This document shows, piece by piece, positions 1-7,077 of a stretch of DNA of 27,268 nucleotides; position 1 is the stretch's first letter; each line of letters opens with the position of its first letter. The translations under genes and the position numbers were made by a program. The notes beneath the pieces were generated by a model, which was given only the letters and a program-made list of their open reading frames with translations, was not told the origin of the DNA and did no database searches. Source of the stretch: a virus; IMG/VR virus record IMGVR_UViG_3300023112_000079, positions 1 through 27,268 of that record; one strand, written 5' to 3'.

Positions 1-503
1 TATCGGATATAGAGGCAATTCTTCCAGAGGACACATTGAGCCTTGTATTAAAGAATAATAAAGGAGGTTCTATATCAAAAGGGAAACTTTTCCTAAAAGC
101 TCTTTATAATTGTAAAGCAAAAGTAGATTTTATTGTTAAGGAATCCGCTATAAGTGCCGCAGCTTTTGTTTGGATGTGTATTCACATAGAGCAACTCAGA
201 GGGAATTTCAAAAACGTAACACTTAGTATTGACCCCAAGGAAGTTGTACTAATTTATCACAAACCTTTTCTTTTTGAAAACGGTGTTAGGCTCTACCTAG
301 AAGATGCTAAGAAGGATGCTAAGACTACAACTCGGATGAAAGAAGAGGTAGAACTCTTAGATACATGTTTCCACACTTTCCTTGACATGTTTCCTCATTT
401 AGAAATCAACCCAGAAAATGCCACAAAAGAAGACTATACCCGCGAAGAAATAAACACGCTATACCAGAATAATCACGATATACACATAACACTTAGAGGA
501 TAA
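1..503 (+). CDS. ClpP-like serine protease, 5' end outside window
   Basis: The frame is already open at position 3, so the start lies upstream and this is the C-terminal part (about 167 aa). It carries a ClpP/crotonase-fold signature: a glycine-rich NNKGGSIS strand-turn, then ESAISAAAF, which aligns with the GxAASM nucleophile elbow of ClpP and puts the nucleophile at the second Ser. About 35 residues later LIYHKP resembles the catalytic-His strand (MIHQP in ClpP). Phage members of this fold are often prohead maturation proteases, but no head genes are visible here, so the substrate is unknown. A non-catalytic ClpP-fold protein remains possible. The family call rests on these motifs only. Confidence 0.55.
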   Translation, partial: SDIEAILPEDTLSLVLKNNKGGSISKGKLFLKALYNCKAKVDFIVKESAISAAAFVWMCIHIEQLRGNFKNVTLSIDPKEVVLIYHKPFLFENGVRLYLEDAKKDAKTTTRMKEEVELLDTCFHTFLDMFPHLEINPENATKEDYTREEINTLYQNNHDIHITLRG

Positions 504-508
504 TTATA

Positions 509-688
509 ATGTTACTAGAAAAAATATTTAACTCCGATGACTTTGAAATGATGTGCTACTCAGGTTACACAGATGAAGAGGTTGTTAAAATTTTAGAAGA
601 TGCAAAAGCTGAGATGGAGGCTAACGGAGAAGTGGAAGTATTTAAAGCTCTAGAAGAACGCTTAAATAAGGTAAAAATCGCAATGTAA
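509..688 (+). CDS. small hypothetical protein, 59 aa
   Basis: ATG at 509 follows the preceding stop by 5 nt, with GAGG about 10 nt upstream. The product starts MLLEKIFNSDDFEMM and is acidic and predicted helical (repeated EE/KALEE segments), with no Cys motif and no membrane segment. I do not recognise a family. Its close coupling to the protease-like gene suggests co-translation. Confidence 0.5.
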   Translation: MLLEKIFNSDDFEMMCYSGYTDEEVVKILEDAKAEMEANGEVEVFKALEERLNKVKIAM

Positions 689-843
689 CAAGCCATTCAA
701 CATGACACCTTACAGTGGGTTGATTTCTGAGTTATGAGTAGAGTAAGTATACCTTTGGAGAAATTATTAACTTTAGAGGTGGAAGAGTAATGTGCAAGTT
801 ATTAGGGGCGTTAAAATAACCCTATCACAACACCCAAAAACAT

Positions 844-851
844 GATACAAT
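844..851 (+). promoter_or_regulatory. extended -10 promoter candidate
   Basis: TGATACAAT fits the TGnTATAAT extended -10 form. No good -35 box is seen 16-18 nt upstream. It would start a transcript near 858 that runs through the hairpins at 930-955 to the terminator at 1033-1070. Confidence 0.3.
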
Positions 852-1008
852 ACTCCATAGGATAATTTCTCCTCAAGCTTTTCTCCTATAGTTTCATAAT
901 ATTTCTCTCTTATTGTGGCTTATTAGTCATAGTGTGCGAACACTACCCGAAAGGGCATTCTTTAAGATAGATTATTGTCAGGGGTGGTGTCTTCTCCTTC
1001 GTCAACTT

Positions 1009-1017
1009 TGATATAAT
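1009..1017 (+). promoter_or_regulatory. extended -10 promoter candidate just before a terminator
   Basis: TGATATAAT is a strong extended -10 element without a clear -35. The expected start near 1024 is only about 10 nt before the terminator stem at 1033, so its transcript would be about 45 nt unless it reads through. Confidence 0.35.
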
Positions 1018-1032
1018 TTTATAGTCTATCGC

Positions 1033-1070
1033 AAACCCGCTATCATTCATTTGATAGCGGGTTTTCTTTT
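1033..1070 (+). terminator. intrinsic terminator
   Basis: A perfect 13-bp stem, 1033-1045 with 1052-1064, has a 6-nt TTCATT loop and runs into TTTTCTTTT. It closes the possible RNA upstream and separates the first two genes from the 1248-3603 gene group. Confidence 0.9.
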
Positions 1071-1093
1071 GCCTAGAGGAAAGTTTCTTTTAT

Positions 1094-1120
1094 CTAAAGG
1101 TTGCCTAAAGGTTGCCTAAT
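1094..1120 (+). repeat. tandem 11-bp repeat upstream of a promoter
   Basis: CTAAAGGTTGC occurs at 1094-1104 and again at 1105-1115, followed by a partial third copy (CTAATGG). The 11-bp period puts the copies on about the same helix face, just upstream of the promoter candidate at 1131-1159. An operator or activator site is possible. Confidence 0.5.
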
Positions 1121-1130
1121 GGAAATAAAG

Positions 1131-1159
1131 TTAACAAAATAACCTTTATTTAGTAATAA
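1131..1159 (+). promoter_or_regulatory. sigma70-like promoter candidate
   Basis: TTAACA (1131-1136), a 17-bp spacer and TAATAA (1154-1159) lie downstream of the terminator. They would drive the small-gene group beginning at 1248. Confidence 0.4.
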
Positions 1160-1247
1160 TGGGTAGACAAGGTAGAAGAGGTTTGCTAATATACATACCA
1201 AGTTGAACGAAGTAGTGGTAATAATAATTAATTAAGGAGAGAAACAA

Positions 1248-1424
1248 ATGTTTGAAACTGTAGAATACCTAATGGTAGTGCTATTAATCGTAATACCTAT
1301 TGACCTATTCTTTATAATCACAGGTTGTAGAGATAATAATAAAGGTAAAATCCTATTAGGGGTAATACTTATGATGGGGCAAGTACCTTATTTATATAAC
1401 TACCTTCACCTTTTATTCAATTAA
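1248..1424 (+). CDS. small two-helix membrane protein, 58 aa
   Basis: ATG at 1248 has a strong AAGGAGAGAAACAA leader. Two hydrophobic segments are visible: residues about 8-25 (LMVVLLIVIPIDLFFIIT) and about 34-53, separated by a short charged loop (CRDNNKGK). This suggests a small inner-membrane hairpin protein. Family unknown. It heads a group of small genes that all carry the same type of ribosome binding site. Confidence 0.6.
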   Translation: MFETVEYLMVVLLIVIPIDLFFIITGCRDNNKGKILLGVILMMGQVPYLYNYLHLLFN

Positions 1425-1438
1425 GGAGAGAGAAACAA

Positions 1439-1693
1439 ATGGGAATCTACAAACACTTTAAAGGTGGCTTCTACTTCAAGCTACTAAACGCACGAGACTG
1501 TGATAGCCTTAAAGAGTATGCTGTATACATATCCTTGCAGAAGAAAGGTTCGTTTGGTGTTGGTCAAGGTTGGTTAAGACTTTTAACACAATTCAATGAT
1601 GTTCATCCTGTTGCTAATGTGAAACGGCTTCGGAAGCTGTCCTTTGGTGAATCAGTGATGTTTTTGGTAGGGTTGAAGAAGTTTATTAAATAG
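1439..1693 (+). CDS. DUF1653-like small protein
   Basis: The 84-aa product begins GIYKHFKGGFYFKLLNARD, close to the typical DUF1653 opening (GxYxHFKGxxYxVLxxAxH). It continues with VYISLQ and GQGWLRLLTQF, matching the family's VYQALYG and WVRPLxMF positions. The C-terminal 30 residues are basic and not part of the usual domain. DUF1653 proteins are small beta-rich domains of unknown biochemical function. GAGAGAGAAACAA precedes the ATG. Confidence 0.6.
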   Translation: MGIYKHFKGGFYFKLLNARDCDSLKEYAVYISLQKKGSFGVGQGWLRLLTQFNDVHPVANVKRLRKLSFGESVMFLVGLKKFIK

Positions 1694-1702
1694 GAGAAAC
1701 AA

Positions 1703-1837
1703 ATGGGAAAAATTATATGTTCGGGAGTGCTTTGCCTCTCATTAGCTTTGTTAGCTTTTCATTACAGCAATACCTTATGTGGATTAGGAGCAATCATTGC
1801 CTTCTTCACTACACTTGATTCGATGGAGGGATTATGA
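1703..1837 (+). CDS. small membrane protein, 44 aa
   Basis: TAGGAGAAACAA precedes ATG 1703. The product (MGKIICSGVLCLSLALLAF...) is almost entirely hydrophobic, consistent with one long or two short membrane helices. Its TGA overlaps the next gene's start in ATGA (1834-1837), implying translational coupling. Function unknown. Confidence 0.55.
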   Translation: MGKIICSGVLCLSLALLAFHYSNTLCGLGAIIAFFTTLDSMEGL

Positions 1838-2046
1838 AATTTGGCATTGACAAAAACAAAGCAATCCGTATACTGGAACTCATAACTCTCACACAATCTG
1901 ACGAGCAAGACATGTGGGATAATAGTTCCGCAGTTGAAGAAGCTGAAAATCTTCTTAAAATGTTATTGGCTATTCCAGAAGATTGTGTTATGATCATGCT
2001 CACTGAGGAAGAGTATGAAATCATAAAGGATTATGAAGGGATGTAA
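1834..2046 (+). CDS. hypothetical protein, 70 aa
   Basis: It starts at the ATGA overlap with the preceding membrane-protein gene, with GGAGG about 5 nt upstream. The product is acidic and helical (MKFGIDKNKAIRILELITL..., ending YEIIKDYEGM), with no cysteine cluster and no membrane segment. No family recognised. Confidence 0.6.
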   Translation: MKFGIDKNKAIRILELITLTQSDEQDMWDNSSAVEEAENLLKMLLAIPEDCVMIMLTEEEYEIIKDYEGM

Positions 2047-2178
2047 ATGAGCTTAGGTTTAGGTAAGCCGTTGATTCCTATTGATATAGTAGGTTTGATA
2101 GGAAATGCTTATCAATTTAATTGGGTAAAACGATTTACATTTAGTAAGAATAGTTGTTATAATTATTATCCAGTCTGA
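2047..2178 (+). CDS. possible small protein, 43 aa
   Basis: ATG 2047 directly follows the previous stop, with only a weak GAAGGG upstream. The product MSLGLGKPLIPIDIVGLIGN... has one modest hydrophobic stretch and a Tyr/Asn-rich tail. A good promoter candidate (2134-2163) lies inside it, so this could be non-coding leader sequence instead. Confidence 0.35.
   Translation: MSLGLGKPLIPIDIVGLIGNAYQFNWVKRFTFSKNSCYNYYPV
2134..2163 (+). promoter_or_regulatory. sigma70-like promoter candidate
   Basis: TTTACA (2134-2139), an 18-bp spacer and a perfect TATAAT (2158-2163) lie about 25-110 nt upstream of the small genes at 2189 and 2278. They overlap the end of the questionable 2047-2178 frame. Confidence 0.5.
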
Positions 2179-2188
2179 GGAAAGAGTT

Positions 2189-2260
2189 ATGTTAGATGGG
2201 GCGATGTTTATATTTAGTGTGACAGTATTGGTGATGGAAACAATTTCACTTTTTAAATAA
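2189..2260 (+). CDS. possible membrane micropeptide, 23 aa
   Basis: GAGGAAAGAGTT precedes ATG 2189. The product is MLDGAMFIFSVTVLVMETIS plus three residues, a single hydrophobic helix. Length is the main reason for doubt. Good spacing from the ribosome binding site and the upstream TATAAT support it. Confidence 0.35.
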   Translation: MLDGAMFIFSVTVLVMETISLFK

Positions 2261-2277
2261 TGAATAAGGAGATAAAT

Positions 2278-2445
2278 ATGTTTGTATTGAAAACAGGTGA
2301 ATTTTACTATGTAGGTTATGACGATATTGCTTCAGAAGAGATTTACTCAAGTGGTAAAGGTATGGCAAAAGAGTTTAAATCTCTTGAAGAGTTTGATGAA
2401 TATGTTGACAAGCATAATTTAAACGGGTATGCTGTAGCTAAGTAA
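2278..2445 (+). CDS. hypothetical protein, 55 aa
   Basis: I start this at ATG 2278 because AAGGAGATAAAT sits at ideal spacing. An in-frame ATG at 2260 would place that ribosome binding site inside the gene. The product (MFVLKTGEFYYVGYDDI...) is small, acidic and mixed alpha/beta, rich in aromatic residues at the N-terminus. No family recognised. Confidence 0.6.
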   Translation: MFVLKTGEFYYVGYDDIASEEIYSSGKGMAKEFKSLEEFDEYVDKHNLNGYAVAK

Positions 2446-2546
2446 GCAGCATGTAGTAGAGTGGGAAGAAAAGAGTAAATGGTAAAGAGTAAAGCAGTAG
2501 CTCATAATAAATAAACAATTTAATTAATAATATAGGAGAAACAAAT

Positions 2547-2834
2547 ATGACAAACATTAAAGCAACGGTAAAAGCAAACGGTATGCGTGTAACTAAAGAT
2601 AACTTACAGGATATTATTGCTACTATGACAGAAGATGATAAAGATTATCTTTTGGTAAATCGTATCAGCATTATTAACCCGCTAACAGGTAAGATTGGTA
2701 AGCGCTTCAAACATTATTTTGAGGTTGTCAAAGGCTGCACACACGAACACACTGTACGTAACAGCTATGAACGCCGTAGTGGTGACAGCTACTTTACAGT
2801 ATGTAATTCATGTGGGAAGATGTGGTTTGAATAG
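2547..2834 (+). CDS. hypothetical protein with C-terminal zinc-ribbon-like motif
   Basis: TAGGAGAAACAAAT precedes ATG 2547 and the product is 95 aa. The N-terminal half is mixed helix/strand. The C-terminal part has C-T-H-E-H (about 64-68) and later CNSCGKMW (about 86-93), a C/H...CxxC arrangement that could bind zinc. Such single-ribbon phage proteins often bind nucleic acid or protein, but nothing here fixes the role. Confidence 0.6.
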   Translation: MTNIKATVKANGMRVTKDNLQDIIATMTEDDKDYLLVNRISIINPLTGKIGKRFKHYFEVVKGCTHEHTVRNSYERRSGDSYFTVCNSCGKMWFE

Positions 2835-2988
2835 TATAACAACATGGCAAATTCTTTGGATGATGATTGGTGTGTTGGCCTTAGTCAGCATCCCATTCAC
2901 ATTCGGTAACGGGACAACCTTTATACTATGTACACACTTTGGCATAATGAGTTGGTTTGCTGTAGGTACATGGCGGAAGTATATTTAG
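2827..2988 (+). CDS. small membrane protein, about 53 aa, start uncertain
   Basis: The gap between 2834 and 2998 holds a frame ending at 2988 that encodes two hydrophobic segments (WQILWMMIGVLALVSIPF and FILCTHFGIMSWFAVG) and a basic end (TWRKYI). TTG 2827, overlapping the preceding stop and preceded by GGGAAG, is one possible start. ATG 2860 would give 42 aa. The tail is followed at once by the next gene's GGAGAAG, as expected in this gene group. Other small membrane proteins sit alongside. Confidence 0.45.
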   Translation: MNSITTWQILWMMIGVLALVSIPFTFGNGTTFILCTHFGIMSWFAVGTWRKYI

Positions 2989-2997
2989 GAGAAGTTT

Positions 2998-3231
2998 ATG
3001 AGTAAACAAGTTGTAGTAAATAAAAATAGTATTAGCACATTGAGTTTATTGGGTGTAGTATTTGTAACACTTAAGCTGTGTGGAGTTATTAGTTGGTCAT
3101 GGTGGTGGGTGACAGCTCCATTTTGGGGATGGTCGGCTTTACTACTTGCAATCTTAGCAGGAGGTGGTTTGTTGTTCCTAGTAGCTCTTGCAGGTGCTTG
3201 GTGTATTGATACTTATCGTAAAATTAAATAA
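2998..3231 (+). CDS. small membrane protein (Fragile-X-F-like annotation group)
   Basis: The 77-aa product has two membrane segments: about 14-31 (LSLLGVVFVTLKLCGVI) and about 45-70. Between them is a Trp-rich loop, SWSWWWVTAPFWGWS. The WVTAPFWG sequence is one I associate with small phage membrane proteins often labelled 'transmembrane Fragile-X-F protein'. The biochemical role is unknown. AGGAGAAGTTT precedes the ATG. Confidence 0.65.
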   Translation: MSKQVVVNKNSISTLSLLGVVFVTLKLCGVISWSWWWVTAPFWGWSALLLAILAGGGLLFLVALAGAWCIDTYRKIK

Positions 3232-3240
3232 GGAGATATA

Positions 3241-3603
3241 ATGAAAGGTTACATTTTAAAGCAAAACGGTAAGAAGTTTTCAGTAGTGTGCAATGATGAA
3301 TATTGCCAAGTGGTGGTGAGTGTAGAAGGTGCTATTGAGGAAAAGACAAGCTTTCCAGTGGGGAGTTTGGATGACTTTGAGACAGTGAGTGAGTTTAAAG
3401 TTGATGTGGAGGAGGCTAGGGAGGGAGCACACCATCTAAATGTGAATGTTCTTAATAAGGAAACACTCTTAGATGCTCAGGAGAATCCAGATAAGTACCA
3501 TTCCCTAGTAGTGAGGTGCAGCGGTTATGCGATACGGTGGAATGCTTTTAATAAGGAGCAACAAGAAGATATCCTAGACAGAACGTTTACCACTAAGTTT
3601 TAA
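3241..3603 (+). CDS. hypothetical protein, 120 aa
   Basis: AAGGAGATATA precedes ATG 3241. The product is soluble and acidic, beta-rich at the N-terminus ([20 protein letters not shown]) with a more helical C-terminus. No catalytic motif or membrane segment is visible and no family is recognised. It is the last of the small-gene run begun at 1248 and is followed by an independent promoter for the homing endonuclease. Confidence 0.65.
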   Translation: MKGYILKQNGKKFSVVCNDEYCQVVVSVEGAIEEKTSFPVGSLDDFETVSEFKVDVEEAREGAHHLNVNVLNKETLLDAQENPDKYHSLVVRCSGYAIRWNAFNKEQQEDILDRTFTTKF

Positions 3604-3630
3604 TGTTTACTGGATTTAACCTCCCAAGCA

Positions 3631-3639
3631 TGGTATAAT
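3631..3639 (+). promoter_or_regulatory. extended -10 promoter for the LAGLIDADG gene
   Basis: TGGTATAAT is a strong extended -10. No standard -35 is seen at 17 bp. The expected start near 3646 is about 20 nt before the gene, giving the endonuclease its own short-leader transcript. Confidence 0.5.
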
Positions 3640-3668
3640 TTGTATTACGAATTAGTGTACAGGAGGTT

Positions 3669-4817
3669 ATGTTGAATATAAAATTAGATTACTTGAACGG
3701 AGAGACATTACAGGGATTGAGTGTTAAGTATAAAGTACCTGAGGATGAAATCCCTACTCTACTGGGTGATACAGTAAAAGTTAAACCTAAAAGTGTAGAA
3801 GGTTTTCAATACGTATGTAGTGAGTATTTGAAGGGTGTTTCACCTAAGGATATTGCAAAGAGTGTTAATAGGACTACAGCAGCAATACTCCTTACTCTTA
3901 ATAGGTACGATCTTAGGAAACCAAAACCTACTGCATCGTTAACAGAAAAGCAAGTGTGTAGTGTGCTTGATCTTTACAGTAAAGGAGAGTCACTTACAGC
4001 AATAGGCAGGACAGTTGACAGAGATGTAGATACAATGCGTTATTATCTTAAACGTGAAGGTGTTTATGAACAGAAACACTTTGTAAATACGATGGAGGGG
4101 TCTTACGTGGATACTTTCGGGGATAAAGCAGAGGATTATTATTTTTATGGTTTTTGTTTAGCTGATGGGTCTGTGAGTAAAAACAGACTTATGATAGAGC
4201 TTAATGATAGGGATGAGGAGATATTGGAGAAATTCAGAGATCGCTACCATCCAAATGCAAAGATATGCCATAGAACTACAAGACCCTTAGCTTCCTTAAA
4301 CTTATGCACTAAGGCTTTTGTTGATAAAATAAGGGCAATGGGTCTAAGAGAAAACAAGAAAGCTTTAGGTGTTGAATTTATACCTGAGATTCTATACAGT
4401 AATAAAGAGTTTGCAGCAGCTTGCATACTAGGGTATATAGATGGGGATGGTTGGCAGAGTTTGGTAAAAAGTGTGTCCTATAGAGTAGGTATGACAGGAG
4501 AAGACCACACAATGCAGTTATTAAGGAAACTATACGATATTCACTTCAAGGAGGTTGTGTATTGTTATTCTCAACCAAAACCTACATATAGTAATCTAAT
4601 AATGAATCGACAATTAGGTACATTAAAGTTCTTAGACTATCTTTACTCTTGTACTGATATTTACTTAGAACGTAAACGTAAGAAATGGCTAAGCGCATTA
4701 GAGATGAAAATTACCTCTGGCAAAGCATTTACCCGAGTAACTAAAGAGGTGATAAATAATATGCTAAGTTTAACTGAGGAACAACGCGCTTATTTCCTTA
4801 GTAAAGTGCCAGAGTAA
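3669..4817 (+). CDS. LAGLIDADG homing endonuclease with N-terminal HTH repeats
   Basis: The 382-aa protein carries two LAGLIDADG motifs: FYGFCLADGS (about 159-168) and ILGYIDGDGW (about 253-262), each supplying one helix and one acidic metal ligand. Two apparent helix-turn-helix units precede them (about 58-82, SPKDIAKSVNRTTAAILLTL, and about 107-133, SLTAIGRTVDRDVDTMRYYL). It is a free-standing gene not inside an intron, with its own promoter. AGGAGG at 3661-3666 is only 2 nt from ATG 3669. TTG 3672, one codon later, has better spacing and may be the true start. Such enzymes cut intron- or gene-lacking alleles during mixed infection; the target here is unknown. Confidence 0.88.
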   Translation: MLNIKLDYLNGETLQGLSVKYKVPEDEIPTLLGDTVKVKPKSVEGFQYVCSEYLKGVSPKDIAKSVNRTTAAILLTLNRYDLRKPKPTASLTEKQVCSVLDLYSKGESLTAIGRTVDRDVDTMRYYLKREGVYEQKHFVNTMEGSYVDTFGDKAEDYYFYGFCLADGSVSKNRLMIELNDRDEEILEKFRDRYHPNAKICHRTTRPLASLNLCTKAFVDKIRAMGLRENKKALGVEFIPEILYSNKEFAAACILGYIDGDGWQSLVKSVSYRVGMTGEDHTMQLLRKLYDIHFKEVVYCYSQPKPTYSNLIMNRQLGTLKFLDYLYSCTDIYLERKRKKWLSALEMKITSGKAFTRVTKEVINNMLSLTEEQRAYFLSKVPE

Positions 4818-4840
4818 TGTAGGATTAGTAGTAAACAATT

Positions 4841-4884
4841 ACACGCTGTAGCAAGTAGACTCTGGTTTAACGGTTACAGCGTGT
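4841..4884 (+). repeat. 10-bp inverted repeat upstream of 4902 gene
   Basis: ACACGCTGTA (4841-4850) pairs perfectly with TACAGCGTGT (4875-4884) around a 24-nt loop. No T-run follows, so it is not a standard terminator. The stem ends 6 nt before the AAGGAG of the next gene and could protect the mRNA end or influence translation. Confidence 0.6.
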
Positions 4885-4901
4885 TTGTGAAAGGAGCAAT
4901 T

Positions 4902-5171
4902 ATGTCAGAGAAAGTATTTACATTTAAGTGTGACTGCGGTGATCCAACAGATGACCACGTTACTAAAGTTTGGATTGATAAAGAAGATGGTGATGTATGT
5001 ATTTACTCTTCATTAAACCATTATCTTCCTTGGTATAAGCGTGTGCTGCCGTCAATTAAATATTTGTTTGGGATTGATAATACGTTTATTCACTATAAGG
5101 AGACTTTCCAGAATGTGGGTGAGTTTAAAGCGCAAGTTAAAGAGATTGTTGATTATCTAGAGGAGGAGTAA
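4902..5171 (+). CDS. hypothetical protein, 89 aa
   Basis: Start chosen at ATG 4902, 5 nt after AAGGAG. A GTG-type start at 4881 would lie inside the hairpin. The product (MSEKVFTFKCDCGDPTDDH...) has a CxCG turn near the N-terminus, a beta-rich middle and an acidic helical tail (VGEFKAQVKEIVDYLEEE). No family recognised. It begins a three-gene group (to 5587) with touching ends just ahead of nrdD. Confidence 0.6.
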   Translation: MSEKVFTFKCDCGDPTDDHVTKVWIDKEDGDVCIYSSLNHYLPWYKRVLPSIKYLFGIDNTFIHYKETFQNVGEFKAQVKEIVDYLEEE

Positions 5172-5354
5172 ATGCCAGTTTATGATGCAGAGAAGAAAAA
5201 TATAACCGTTGAGGGAGAACACTATAACCACTTTAACGGAGGTGAAATTCTGGATGATATTGCCTGTGTATTGATCGGTTTTGATAGAGGAAACCTTTCG
5301 TTTCAAGATGCATGGTTGCGATTGAAATATTTACAAGATAATATGGGGAAATAA
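5172..5354 (+). CDS. hypothetical protein, 60 aa
   Basis: ATG 5172 directly follows the previous stop, with GAGGAGGAG immediately upstream. The small acidic product (MPVYDAEKKNITVEGEHYNH...) has no recognised motif. Its TAA overlaps the next ATG (TAATG), so these genes are translationally coupled. Confidence 0.6.
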   Translation: MPVYDAEKKNITVEGEHYNHFNGGEILDDIACVLIGFDRGNLSFQDAWLRLKYLQDNMGK

Positions 5355-5587
5355 TGTCACAAAATAAATGGCAAAACTTAACACAAGATGATATAGTAAA
5401 GTGCGCTCCAGAAGGTGCTATCTATTATCTTCCTACAACAGAGGATTTGTGGGGAGGGTATGTTAAAGGAGTGAAAGGGAGTTACTTGTTTAATAATGGC
5501 AGTGATGGAGGGGAAGATTGGATTCACTTGGATGATGATAAAGTGTTTGAATACGAAGATGATGTTGTAAGTTTAATTAAATTATAA
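5354..5587 (+). CDS. hypothetical protein, 77 aa
   Basis: It starts in a TAATG overlap. The product is acidic and aromatic (DLWGGYVKGVKGSYLFNNGS...), ending in an acidic stretch before VVSLIKL. It looks like a small beta-rich domain, but no family is recognised. It lies 11 nt before nrdD and is probably co-transcribed with it. Confidence 0.6.
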   Translation: MSQNKWQNLTQDDIVKCAPEGAIYYLPTTEDLWGGYVKGVKGSYLFNNGSDGGEDWIHLDDDKVFEYEDDVVSLIKL

Positions 5588-5598
5588 GGGGTAAGGGT

Positions 5599-6756
5599 TT
5601 GAAAGAAATTAATATGGATAATATTGTTGTACAAAAAAGAGATGGGCAGGAAACAGGTTTCAATGAGGATGTGATTGCATTTGCGATTGATAACGCGGCT
5701 GCGGATGTAGGTGAGCCTCTTGATGCACAAGAGCTTGCTGTAAAGGTGGTTAAACGTTTAAATGAAGGTGTTGTTAGTGTAGAGGAAATTCAGGATGCTT
5801 GTGTGCATGTGCTTATGGTGAGTAAGTATAAGAAAACAGCTGAAGCTTATATTAAGCACCGCAACGATAGAGATCAAGTACGGGAAGGTAAATCCCCTCT
5901 TTTAGAGGACATTGCAAGCTTCTTAGATGGAAGTGATGATGCTCACGCAAAAGAGAATAGTAACAAGAGTTCAGAACAGATAGTGGCACATCGAGACGCT
6001 GTTGCAGGTATACTAAGTAAGCATATGATGAAAACGATCTTTGATAAAGATGTCTATGAAGCGCACAAGAAAGGGGCAATACACGCACACGATGGCGACT
6101 ACCTAATCAGCAAAGGTATCCACAATTGCGGGGTTTATGACTTTGAGTATATGTTAGCTAACGGTGTTAAACTCGGTGACGTAGAAATTGAAACCCCTAA
6201 GTCTGTAGGTACTGCAGCAAATGTCTCTTGTCAGGTGCTTAGTAAAATATCTGGTTCTTCGTATGGTGGTCAGTCTATGCACGAATTTGACCAAGTGATG
6301 AAACCTTATGTAGAAAAGAGCTTGAAGAAGATTAAACTTGTTCAAGCTAAGTACAACTTACCAGAAGAATTTGTAGAAGAAACTTTAAGAAAAGACATCT
6401 ATGATGCTTGTCAAACATTTATTTATCAAATCCAAACCGTTACATCAAACAACGGGCAATCAAGTTTCGCAGCGATCAGCTTATCCTTATCAACAGATCC
6501 TATCTGTAAAATGGTTAAGGAGGAGTACCTAAAATGTCATATGCAAGGTATTGGGGAAGATCATAAAGTACCTATCTTCCCGAAAGTACTTTACTTTGTA
6601 GAGGAAGGTGTGAACCTTAACAAAGAGGATGTGAATTATTCCGAATTCCGTCTTGCATTGGAGTGTTCCTCTAAGATGATGTACCCTGACCTAATCATGG
6701 CACCTAATAATAGAAAAATGACTGGAGGTTCTGAGAATGTTGTAACATCAATGGGT
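5599..6756 (+). CDS. nrdD: anaerobic ribonucleoside-triphosphate reductase, exon 1
   Basis: Encodes residues 1-386 of class III ribonucleotide reductase, which makes dNTPs from NTPs without oxygen using a glycyl radical formed by NrdG. Residues about 8-95 form an ATP-cone regulatory domain (VQKRDGQETGFNEDVIAFAI...KYKKTAEAYIKHRN). HAHDGDYLISKGIHNCGVYD puts Cys177 where NrdD has its first active-site Cys. TTG 5599 is used because AAGGGG lies 7 nt upstream; ATG 5614 is an alternative. Coding ends ...VTSMG at 6756, and the apparent TGA stop at 6757 is the first base triplet of a group I intron. With exon 2 the protein is 698 aa, about the usual size. Confidence 0.93.
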
Positions 6757-7077
6757 TGAGATAGTAGCCCATTTAAAACGATATTAACGAGATTGGTAAT
6801 CTTGGGTAGTTAGAAATAACTGCTAACGGTGTATCCTCACAGCGATGTGATAGGTTTGGAAACAAATTGGAACGTAAGAGAGGCTAAGAGTTATTAACTT
6901 AAGCTAATACCGTGGCGAATGATTAAATTCATGGCTGTAGAGACTAATGTGTAATGAGTGTAGCACAGGTAAGGATGATTTAACCACATTCTGAAACGTA
7001 TCGCTCCTTAACAGGTAATGCTGATGGGGAAAATTTAGTCCGACACACTGAGAGAAGTGAAAGCTTCATGTGTGTAG
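6757..7077 (+). ncRNA. group I intron in nrdD, no internal ORF
   Basis: The 321-nt insert is bounded by textbook group I signals. P1 forms between exon AATGGGT (6750-6756, with the last A of the preceding codon) and GCCCATT (6767-6773), with the U-G pair at the 5' splice site. P7 forms between GACTA in the R element (6942-6946) and TAGTC in the S element (7036-7040). The intron ends in G7077, followed by TGC; 7078-7080 can pair with 6764-6766 as a short P10. Splicing restores a perfect NrdD frame (M-G-C-R-S-F). There is no ORF inside, so mobility would need an outside nuclease. Confidence 0.9.

Larger units (their letters stand above)
857..1070 (+). ncRNA. candidate small structured RNA in a gene-free stretch
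   Basis: There is no credible protein gene from 689 to 1247. Within it, two adjacent hairpins each carry a GNRA loop: TAGTGT-GCGA-ACACTA (930-945) and CCC-GAAA-GGG (946-955). ATAGGA (857-862) can pair with TCCTAT (884-889). CACTACC (941-947) can alternatively pair with GGTGGTG (984-990, one G-U). The stretch lies between an extended -10 (844-851) and an intrinsic terminator, so an RNA of about 210 nt is plausible. It could instead be only a leader or intergenic debris, and no known family is recognised. Confidence 0.3.

Noticed and set aside
734-790. 18-codon frame in the 689-1032 gap
   Set aside because: Too short, and no distinctive product or conserved context.
1809-2024. Minus-strand frames, here and elsewhere
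   Set aside because: All lie opposite well-supported + strand genes and lack ribosome binding sites or recognisable products.
2695-2826. N-terminal part of the frame ending at 2988
   Set aside because: Shadow of the 2547-2834 gene; only the part after about 2827 is likely coding.
6757-6759. TGA as a true stop making nrdD a broken gene or two genes
   Set aside because: Group I splice signals and the perfect restored MGCRSF frame show that it is intron sequence.
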